Positions 1 to 4,406 of a stretch of 5,066 nt of DNA are shown one piece after another. Source of the stretch: Clostridiales bacterium (lineage in GTDB: Bacteria; Bacillota; Clostridia; Oscillospirales; Butyricicoccaceae); contig JAHZHY010000079.1 in assembly GCA_019420045.1 (NCBI GenBank), positions 1 to 5,066 of the forward strand, read 5' to 3'. Each line of letters opens with the position of its first letter. Positions within the stretch are counted from its first letter, which is position 1. The notes under the pieces are model-generated. The model worked only from the letters and a program-made list of their open reading frames with translations. It did no database searches and was not told where the DNA came from. Position numbers and translations under genes: made by a program.

Positions 1-1052
1 GGCCCAAAGATCACGAAGGGACAGCCCAGAGCAGGCACTACCTGGGAAGCGTCGGTGTAGAAATACAGGCCCTTGCACACCGGCTCGATCCCGGCTTCCT
101 TGCAGCAGTCCTTCACCAGGCCTACAAACGGATGCTCTTCGGCCACTTCCACAGCCGGGCGGTTGTTGAGCACTTCCATTTCCAGATGCAGGCCAGGGCA
201 GGCCTCCATCATTTCCTGACACAGCCTCTGGGCTTTTTCCAGAAGGGCATCGTGGGACAGGCTGGGCAGTGTACGGATATCCAGCTCCATCACTGCATTG
301 GCCGGGATCACATTGGTCATGATGCCGCCTTCCAGCCGGGTAACCGCCATCGTGGTATGATTCAGGCTGGGATGCGCTTCATCCACCGGCACCATGGCAC
401 GGAAACGGCGTTCCAGCTCCATCAGCTTTTCCACGCCGTTGATGCCGATCTCCGGACGGGAGCCATGGGCCAACGCACCCACAGCGGAAAACCGCAGCCA
501 CAGAGCGCCCTTTTCACACAGGCCAATATTTTCTGCCGAAGGCTCGGCCACCACCAGCGCACTGACATCCTTCAGCCAGCCATTCTCGGAAAAGGCCAGA
601 GCCCCTGTGCCGTGGGCTTCCTCATCCGCGGTAAAGCACAGCCACAGATCCCGCTTGAGAGGCTGCCCTTTCTTCAAAAGAGCCAGAGCGGCCTCAATCA
701 TGGACACCAGTCCGCCTTTCATATCGGCGGTGCCCCGGCCGTACATCACATCCCCTTCCCGCTGGGCGCTGAGAGGATCACATTTCCACAGAGCAGGATC
801 GCCGCAGGACACCGTATCCATATGCCCCATAAAGGCAAGGCCGCCTTCCGGACTTTCACCGGGAATTCGCAGCGCCAGGCTGGCCCGGCCATGGCCATGA
901 TCGATCCACCGCTTTTCTACCGTATCGGGAAACAGATCAGCAATCATCTGCCCCAGCTTTTCCTCGTTTCCCTCCGGCTGGCAAGTGTTGGTGGTCACCA
1001 ATTTTTCCAGCAGAGCGGCGCAATCCTCCGCCCCCACAATGCCTTTGGCCAT
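1..1052 (-). CDS. M20-family metallopeptidase (ArgE/DapE/ACY1-like), C-terminus cut by window edge
   Basis: Zinc-dependent amidohydrolase of the M20 clan, the cytoplasmic group that contains acetylornithine deacetylase (ArgE), succinyl-diaminopimelate desuccinylase (DapE) and other dipeptidases and aminoacylases. The reading frame is open from the ATG at 1052 to the left edge (350 residues), so some 30-50 residues are missing. Visible motifs: GHMDTV with metal ligand His77 and Asp79; GRGTADMKGG with the bridging Asp110; TADEEAHGTG with the general-base Glu144 and ligand Glu145; AEPS with ligand Glu170. The inserted dimerisation domain (about 177-290) carries AHGSRP with the conserved His196. 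The last metal-binding His of the family would lie beyond the edge. The start is supported by AGGAG at 1062-1066, 9 nt upstream. The gene lies 88 nt after the GNAT gene and has a candidate promoter of its own. The exact substrate cannot be read from the sequence; ArgE and DapE are both possible, as is a general deacylase. Confidence 0.93.
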   Translation of the reverse strand, partial: MAKGIVGAEDCAALLEKLVTTNTCQPEGNEEKLGQMIADLFPDTVEKRWIDHGHGRASLALRIPGESPEGGLAFMGHMDTVSCGDPALWKCDPLSAQREGDVMYGRGTADMKGGLVSMIEAALALLKKGQPLKRDLWLCFTADEEAHGTGALAFSENGWLKDVSALVVAEPSAENIGLCEKGALWLRFSAVGALAHGSRPEIGINGVEKLMELERRFRAMVPVDEAHPSLNHTTMAVTRLEGGIMTNVIPANAVMELDIRTLPSLSHDALLEKAQRLCQEMMEACPGLHLEMEVLNNRPAVEVAEEHPFVGLVKDCCKEAGIEPVCKGLYFYTDASQVVPALGCPFVIFG

Positions 1053-1082
1053 ATTTCTCCACTCCTTTTTCTTTTTCACAAA

Positions 1083-1096
1083 GGGGCCTCGGCCCC
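1083..1096 (-). other. GC-rich hairpin in the leader of the M20 gene
   Basis: On the minus strand GGGGC-CGAG-GCCCC forms a five-pair all-GC stem with a four-base loop, followed by TTTGTG. It lies between the stop of the GNAT gene and the start of the M20 gene, and downstream of the candidate M20 promoter. It may act as a weak terminator for transcripts arriving from the operon, or as a leader structure. The short U run makes efficient termination doubtful. Confidence 0.4.
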
Positions 1097-1106
1097 GCTG
1101 CCTCCC

Positions 1107-1135
1107 ATGATACTCCCCCGAGGGAAAAATGTAAA
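1107..1135 (-). promoter_or_regulatory. Candidate sigma-A promoter for the M20 peptidase gene
   Basis: Read on the minus strand: -35 TTTACA (1130-1135), a 17-nt spacer, and -10 TATCAT (1107-1112). Each hexamer differs from consensus at one base and the spacing is ideal. Transcription would start near 1100 and give a leader of about 48 nt containing the hairpin at 1083-1096. It starts just past the end of the GNAT gene, so the M20 gene could be expressed independently of the genes upstream. Confidence 0.6.
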
Positions 1136-1140
1136 GCAAA

Positions 1141-1725
1141 TCAATATTTTTCCGGCGTCTCATACCGCAGATTTTTCCGGTACATCAGCGGTGTCATCAA
1201 CTGCCGGTAAAATCCATCCAAATGGCGGAGAAGTTCTTCCGGCTTCCAACCCCCTGGCTTCCACAGAATCCCATAGGAAATTCCATAAAGCAGACACCGA
1301 AGGCCGGTATCCTCCATCCCCAGCCGCTGATAAAATTCCACCCGACGGCGACGAAGGAGCTCTTCTTCTTTGCAGCAGGCTTTTTCCGGGCTTTCCACTT
1401 CCGCCAGTATGCCGGCGGGATACCGGCGGGCGATCAACGGAAAAAAGGCACTGCCATAGCCTTTTCCCCGGCAGGAAGGAGCCATGGCATAGTAATCCAG
1501 CAGCGCACCGCCCCGGCCATCCAAGGACAGAAAAGCATAGCCCACTTGCTCTTCATCCCGCCAAAGCCCCAAACATTCATATTTTCCCTGAGAGACAAAT
1601 TTCAGTATCCGGTGAAGAGGCCGCCGCTCAGCCGGTGGAAAATCCCACCTCATCCACCTGCGATACACCTTCCGGATCTGCCCTTTTTTCATGGTTTTGA
1701 CCTTCCAGGAGGTATTCAAATCCAT
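1141..1725 (-). CDS. GNAT-family N-acetyltransferase
   Basis: Protein of the GCN5-related acetyltransferase fold, which transfers an acyl group from acyl-CoA to an amine; the acceptor is unknown. Motif A is clear: the beta4 strand LLDYYAMAP (75-83) followed by the pyrophosphate-binding loop CRGKGYGS (85-92), which fits the R/Q-x-x-G-x-G/A signature. Motif B is seen as FYQRLGM (131-137). The N-terminal part, with DFPPAE (28-33) and a WRDEEQVGYAFL strand, resembles clostridial GNATs of unassigned function. There are two possible starts: ATG at 1725 (194 residues; GGGAG 6 nt upstream at 1732-1736) and ATG at 1692 (183 residues; GGAAGG 8 nt upstream at 1701-1706). The shorter form begins MKKGQIRKVYRRW, close to the usual beginning of the fold, so the longer N-terminus may be an artefact. 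The gene starts 27 nt after the DegV gene with no terminator between, which suggests co-transcription. Confidence 0.88.
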   Translation of the reverse strand: MDLNTSWKVKTMKKGQIRKVYRRWMRWDFPPAERRPLHRILKFVSQGKYECLGLWRDEEQVGYAFLSLDGRGGALLDYYAMAPSCRGKGYGSAFFPLIARRYPAGILAEVESPEKACCKEEELLRRRRVEFYQRLGMEDTGLRCLLYGISYGILWKPGGWKPEELLRHLDGFYRQLMTPLMYRKNLRYETPEKY

Positions 1726-1752
1726 ATTTTTCTCCCAATCTCCTGTTTTCTT

Positions 1753-2595
1753 CTAGGCCTTTTTAATGAATGCAGCGCCTACGGCTCCCGGTCCTGCATG
1801 GGTTCCCACCGTGCTGCCGATCTCAGCCCAATCATACTGGGCCACCGGCAATTTTTCCAACACCTTCTGGGCAAACTTCTCACACAGCTCCGGCGCCGCC
1901 GTATGGCCGAACATCACCATATGCTCCGGGTCCAATCCCTCTGCTTCGATCCGGGAGACGATCCAGTCCAGAGCCGGACCCAGCCCCCGCACTTTTGCCA
2001 CAGACTCCACTTTTCCCTCCTGCACGGAGATCAGCGGTTTGATATTGAGAAGTCCGCCCAAAGCCGCAGCCGCACCGGAAAGCCTGCCTCCCAAACGAAG
2101 ATATTTCAATGTATCCACAGCGGCATACAAGCGCACCTTGTGGCGCAGCTCTTCCAGCGCCGCTCCGATCTCCTGGGCGCTTTTCCCCGCATCCCGCATG
2201 GCGACTGCTTCCCGCACCAGAAGCCCTAAACCAAAGGTAACCGTGCGGCTGTCCACCAAAACGATTCCCTCTTCTCCCAGCATCTGCTGAGCCACCCGGG
2301 CCGACTGGAAGGTGCCGCTCAGATCAGAAGAAAGGAAGATCCCCACCAGGGTATCACCTTGCGCCCGGGCCGCACCGAAAACTTTTTCAAACACATCCGG
2401 ATTGACCTGAGACGTTTGGGGCAGCTGCTGGCTCTCCTCCAGTTTTTTGTAAAACTCCGCCGGGGTCATGGTGACACCATCCACAAACTCTTCCTCTCCA
2501 AAACGGACGGTGAGCGGAATGACTTCCACCCCCAACTGCTGCGCCTGCTGCTGGGACAAATCACTGGTACTATCGGTAACAATGCGCACAGACAT
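1753..2595 (-). CDS. DegV family fatty-acid-binding protein (FakB-type)
   Basis: A 280-residue, full-length DegV protein. Members bind a single fatty acid. In the best-studied cases (FakB of Staphylococcus and Streptococcus) they present it to the kinase FakA, giving acyl-phosphate for PlsX/PlsY-dependent phospholipid synthesis. Family landmarks in order: VTDSTSDL at the N-terminus (7-13), PQTSQ (59-63) and SSDLSGT (89-95), which supply the Thr/Ser pocket residues that hold the carboxylate, DSR (115-117), DTLKYLRLGGRLS (161-173), NIKPLI (184-189) and STVGTHAGPG near the C-terminus (261-270) with the conserved His266. The start at 2595 is preceded by AGGGG with a 7-nt gap. It follows the FabT-like regulator by 36 nt without a terminator, which fits a fatty-acid role. 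No FakA kinase is in the window. The ligand and the FakB function are inferred from the family and context. Confidence 0.95.
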   Translation of the reverse strand: MSVRIVTDSTSDLSQQQAQQLGVEVIPLTVRFGEEEFVDGVTMTPAEFYKKLEESQQLPQTSQVNPDVFEKVFGAARAQGDTLVGIFLSSDLSGTFQSARVAQQMLGEEGIVLVDSRTVTFGLGLLVREAVAMRDAGKSAQEIGAALEELRHKVRLYAAVDTLKYLRLGGRLSGAAAALGGLLNIKPLISVQEGKVESVAKVRGLGPALDWIVSRIEAEGLDPEHMVMFGHTAAPELCEKFAQKVLEKLPVAQYDWAEIGSTVGTHAGPGAVGAAFIKKA

Positions 2596-2631
2596 AAAAA
2601 TTCCCCTCTCTTTTCCACAATCAAAACTTTT

Positions 2632-3081
2632 CTATTGGTACGAACGCAGATAGTCCTGTACCGCTCCCAAAGCTCGCATCAAAACGGCCATCTCCTCTGC
2701 GGACAGGACGCCAGCAATGTTCTCCACCAGTTCCCGATGGAAATTTTCATGGATCTGCTGAGCACGCAAGGCTTTATCTGTCAAAGAGAGCAAAACCACC
2801 CGCCGGTCAGCGGGGTCCTGCTGGCGCTCCACATATCCTTTTTTCTCCAGGCTGTTGATGGCCACTGTCAATGTTCCGGTGGTAACGCCTAACCGCTGAG
2901 CCACAACCGTTGTCCGCCTATCCCGCATACTTTTGCCGGCGCAGATGGCTTCGATAATATGCATATCCCTCACAGAGATCTCTCGGGTCTCCCCGGAGCA
3001 CAAGGCATTTTCTTCGATTTTCAGAATTTCATTGAAAAGCCCCACCAAAAAGCCATTGAGATTTTCCAAATATCCCGCCAT
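2632..3081 (-). CDS. MarR-family transcriptional regulator, FabT-like
   Basis: A 149-residue winged-helix repressor. Domain order: N-terminal dimerisation helix (1-30, with LVGLFNEILKIEE), second helix ISVRDMHIIEAI (35-46), helix-turn-helix about 58-81 with recognition helix TTGTLTVAINSLEKKG, and wing 83-101 with the DPADRRVVLLSLT signature. From memory of the family, the whole layout (FN.iL.IEE, the iSv+dMH stretch, vT.GTlT, kFHrelV near 118) follows FabT of streptococci, which represses fatty-acid synthesis genes with long-chain acyl-ACP as corepressor. Two other observations agree with this call: a FabT-box-like palindrome in its own promoter at 3119-3131, and a DegV/FakB gene directly downstream. 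AAGGGG lies 7 nt before the ATG at 3081. The FabT assignment is an inference; MarR membership is certain. Relative to FabT there are about three extra residues before the HTH (near 50-57). Confidence 0.93.
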   Translation of the reverse strand: MAGYLENLNGFLVGLFNEILKIEENALCSGETREISVRDMHIIEAICAGKSMRDRRTTVVAQRLGVTTGTLTVAINSLEKKGYVERQQDPADRRVVLLSLTDKALRAQQIHENFHRELVENIAGVLSAEEMAVLMRALGAVQDYLRSYQ

Positions 3082-3118
3082 CTTTCCACCCCTTTCGGTG
3101 TCCTTGTCGATTGTTTCA

Positions 3119-3131
3119 TTTGATATTCAAA
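3119..3131 (-). promoter_or_regulatory. FabT-box-like operator in the regulator's own promoter
   Basis: Minus strand TTTGA-ATA-TCAAA is a perfect 5-bp inverted repeat with a 3-nt spacer. The known FabT box core in lactic acid bacteria is TTTGATTATCAAA, the same arms and the same spacing; only the first spacer base differs. It begins about nine bases after the -10 hexamer, covering the predicted transcription start, where a bound dimer would block initiation. This implies autoregulation of the regulator-DegV-GNAT operon. Confidence 0.7.
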
Positions 3132-3139
3132 CAGACCGA

Positions 3140-3168
3140 AGTATACCATGCCGTAAAAAGCCCGTCAA
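3140..3168 (-). promoter_or_regulatory. Sigma-A promoter of the FabT-like/DegV/GNAT operon
   Basis: Minus strand -35 TTGACG (3163-3168), 17-nt spacer, -10 TATACT (3140-3145). Both elements are within one base of consensus. The predicted start is near 3133, giving a leader of about 50 nt before the ATG at 3081. The palindromic operator at 3119-3131 lies at the start site. Confidence 0.8.
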
Positions 3169-3263
3169 CTAAAAACAGATAATTTATGAATAGGCTCCTC
3201 TTTTTTCGGAAAAACTATCACTGCGGTCCGAAACGCCGGCCAGCGGCAAGCCCGGCCGCAGAA

Positions 3264-3269
3264 AGGAAG
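3264..3269 (+). promoter_or_regulatory. Ribosome binding site fixing the start of the DUF1540 gene
   Basis: AGGAAG lies 9 nt before the ATG at 3279. The in-frame ATG at 3186 has no Shine-Dalgarno sequence ahead of it and would add a 31-residue stretch unlike the family, so 3279 is preferred. I found no convincing promoter between 3082 and this site for the plus strand. Confidence 0.7.
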
Positions 3270-3278
3270 ACGATTGAT

Positions 3279-3587
3279 ATGACAAATCTGCAATGCGGCG
3301 TCAGTTCCTGCGCCAACAATGCCCAGGGCTGCTGCTGCCTCCAGGGCATCGAAGTGGGCGGCACCCAGGCCAGCCAGTGCGCTGATACCTGCTGCGCCTC
3401 TTTCCAGCCCCAAAACGGCGCCATGCAAAACGGCCCCTCTCAGGGCACGCCCCATCCCAACTGTCAGATTTCCTGTGCAGCCCAAAGCTGCACCTATAAT
3501 GCAGGCGGCAGCTGCACCGCCGCTCAGGTCACCGTGCGCAGCGGCCCGGGCCAGCAGACCGAATGCGCCACCTTCCGCCAGAAATAG
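3279..3587 (+). CDS. Cysteine-rich small protein with two DUF1540 repeats
   Basis: A 102-residue protein with 13 cysteines (6, 11, 18-20, 34, 38, 39, 62, 66, 71, 79, 96). It consists of two copies of the DUF1540 pattern. Repeat 1 (about 4-42) begins LQCGVSSCANNAQG and ends CCASF; repeat 2 (about 64-100) begins ISCAAQSCTYNAGGSC and ends ECATF. The two are joined by a Gln/Gly/Pro/Asn-rich linker (43-61). The C-x4-C-x6/7-C spacing and the closing C-A-S/T-F agree between copies. DUF1540 proteins are common in Clostridia; the function is unknown, and metal binding is plausible from the cysteine spacing but not shown. There is no signal peptide or membrane segment. It is the only plus-strand gene, divergent from the FabT-like operon (197 nt between starts) and convergent with the second MarR gene, with which it shares a terminator. 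Confidence 0.9.
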   Translation: MTNLQCGVSSCANNAQGCCCLQGIEVGGTQASQCADTCCASFQPQNGAMQNGPSQGTPHPNCQISCAAQSCTYNAGGSCTAAQVTVRSGPGQQTECATFRQK

Positions 3588-3668
3588 GTCTTTCTCCTTC
3601 GTTCCAGAAGGATACTTCTTCTGCTTTTTCCGTTTCTTTTCTCTTCTAAAAGACTAAATGAATGTTGT

Positions 3669-3702
3669 AAAAAAAGCGGCGCCGGTCTTCCGGCGCCGCT
3701 TT
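3669..3702. terminator. Strong bidirectional rho-independent terminator
   Basis: Perfect 10-bp GC stem (3676-3685 GCGGCGCCGG with 3690-3699 CCGGCGCCGC) and a TCTT loop, extended by AAA/TTT. On the minus strand it is followed by seven T, ending the MarR gene whose stop is 11 nt upstream. On the plus strand it is followed by TTTGTG, so it can also end the DUF1540 transcript. Confidence 0.93.
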
Positions 3703-3713
3703 GTGCCTGTTTC

Positions 3714-4253
3714 TTATTCTTCCCGGCCAGGCTCTTCTTCCAAAGAAGATTCCCTGCCGCATTTTTCCCGCATGCTGTTTTCCCGCTTTTTCCGCAGATA
3801 ACCATACATGCAAGCCAGCACTTCATAAAACTGTTCCACAGCTTGTTCACCCTTCTCCGCCGCCAGCATGGCATCAAAGGCTGTACCGTGTTCCACATCA
3901 TAGGCTTTGTGATAATCGCTGAGCTGCCGGCCGCCGGAAGTGGCATACAGCAATGTGCGGCTTCCATTGTCCGCCGCTTTGCGTTTTTCCACCAAACCCT
4001 TTTCTTCCAAACGCTTGACCACCTGGGAAATGGCGCTTTTGGTCCGGTTCCCCCGCTGGGACAACTCGGTAACCGTGATCCCCGGATGATCGGCGATGCG
4101 GGTGAGCATATGCACCTCGGTCATGGAGTAGCTCTCCCCCGTGCCATAATCCCGGGAAATATTGGTCCTTTCATAATAGGTGGAGACAAAATCGAAAATC
4201 AGATCTGTTCTCCCATATTCAGACAGATCCAACGGCTCTTTTTCTTCCTGCAT
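3714..4253 (-). CDS. MarR-family transcriptional regulator (second, unrelated to the FabT-like one)
   Basis: A 179-residue winged-helix DNA-binding protein. The N-terminal helix (about 16-31, TDLIFDFVSTYYERTN) is followed by YSMTEVHMLTRI (42-53), the helix-turn-helix at about 60-85 (ITVTELSQRGNRTKSAISQVVKRLEEKG) and a wing (86-104, LVEKRKAADNGSRTLLYAT). The usual D-x-R...LT wing signature is altered to DNGSRT...AT. The protein is longer than typical MarR members (about 140-150 residues) because of a highly charged tail (153-179, rich in Arg, Lys and Glu) that looks disordered. The start at 4253 is preceded by AGGGG with a 7-nt gap. It is monocistronic, with its own promoter and terminator. 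Targets and ligand are unknown. No transporter or enzyme is co-transcribed with it, and the nearest candidates for control are its own promoter and the neighbouring solute-binding-protein operon. Confidence 0.9.
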   Translation of the reverse strand: MQEEKEPLDLSEYGRTDLIFDFVSTYYERTNISRDYGTGESYSMTEVHMLTRIADHPGITVTELSQRGNRTKSAISQVVKRLEEKGLVEKRKAADNGSRTLLYATSGGRQLSDYHKAYDVEHGTAFDAMLAAEKGEQAVEQFYEVLACMYGYLRKKRENSMREKCGRESSLEEEPGREE

Positions 4254-4274
4254 GGTTCCGCCCCTCTCGCTATC

Positions 4275-4303
4275 ATCCTACCCCAGGCATGGTGATTTGT
4301 CAA
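4275..4303 (-). promoter_or_regulatory. Sigma-A promoter of the second MarR gene
   Basis: Minus strand -35 TTGACA (4298-4303, consensus), 17-nt spacer, -10 TAGGAT (4275-4280). The start is expected near 4268, which leaves a very short leader before the ATG at 4253. A second TTGACA lies 11 bp upstream (4309-4314). Confidence 0.7.
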
Positions 4304-4314
4304 GAAAATGTCAA
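4298..4314 (-). repeat. Direct repeat TTGACA-N5-TTGACA
   Basis: Two identical hexamers at 4309-4314 and 4298-4303, with an 11-bp period (about one helical turn), each followed on the plus strand by an A-rich run. The downstream copy is the -35 element of the MarR gene. The repeat may be a regulator site or a coincidence of AT-rich promoter sequence. Confidence 0.45.
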
Positions 4315-4340
4315 TGAAAAATGAAAACTGTTCTGCTCAG

Positions 4341-4372
4341 AAAAAAGCCGGGGTTTTCGCCCCGGCTTTTTT
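4341..4372. terminator. Rho-independent terminator of the solute-binding-protein gene
   Basis: GCCGGGG (4347-4353) pairs with CCCCGGC (4360-4366) around a six-base loop, extended by six A/T pairs on each side. On the minus strand it ends in six T, 35 nt after the stop codon at 4407. The symmetry means it could also stop transcription from the plus strand, although no plus-strand gene precedes it. Confidence 0.93.
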
Positions 4373-4380
4373 GTTGTTGA

Positions 4381-4403
4381 TTGGAATTGTTTCTCAATTC
4401 AAA
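4381..4403. repeat. AT-rich inverted repeat between stop codon and terminator
   Basis: TTGGAATTG (4381-4389) and CAATTCAAA (4395-4403) are inverted copies with one mismatch around a five-base loop. It would form a weak hairpin in the 3' untranslated end of the solute-binding-protein mRNA, directly before the main terminator. Confidence 0.5.
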
Positions 4404-4406
4404 GGC

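Noticed and set aside
132..1700. Very long plus-strand open frame (522 codons)
   Set aside because: It runs antisense to the M20 and GNAT genes and bridges the gap between them. The translation is rich in His, Pro, Gln and Phe with no recognisable domain, and there is no Shine-Dalgarno site. It is a shadow of GC-biased codons on the other strand.
1222..2229. Plus-strand open frame of 335 codons
   Set aside because: It is antisense to the GNAT and DegV genes, both of which have clear family motifs on the minus strand. The composition is of the same shadow type.
2596..2631. Second FabT box in the regulator-DegV gap (minus strand TTTTGATTGTGGAAAA)
   Set aside because: Only the left half-site matches. 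The right arm is not TCAAA, and no promoter hexamers are placed around it.
3186..3278. Upstream ATG at 3186 as start of the DUF1540 protein
   Set aside because: There is no ribosome binding site, and the extra residues do not resemble the family; ATG 3279 has AGGAAG 9 nt upstream.
3165..3485. Minus-strand open frame opposite the DUF1540 gene
   Set aside because: The protein is low-complexity Ala/Gly. The plus-strand frame carries the repeated cysteine motif and a good ribosome binding site.
3595..3612. Hairpin TCCTTC-GTTCCA-GAAGGA after the DUF1540 stop codon
   Set aside because: The stem is short and mixed in composition, and no U run follows directly. The much stronger structure at 3669-3702 explains termination.
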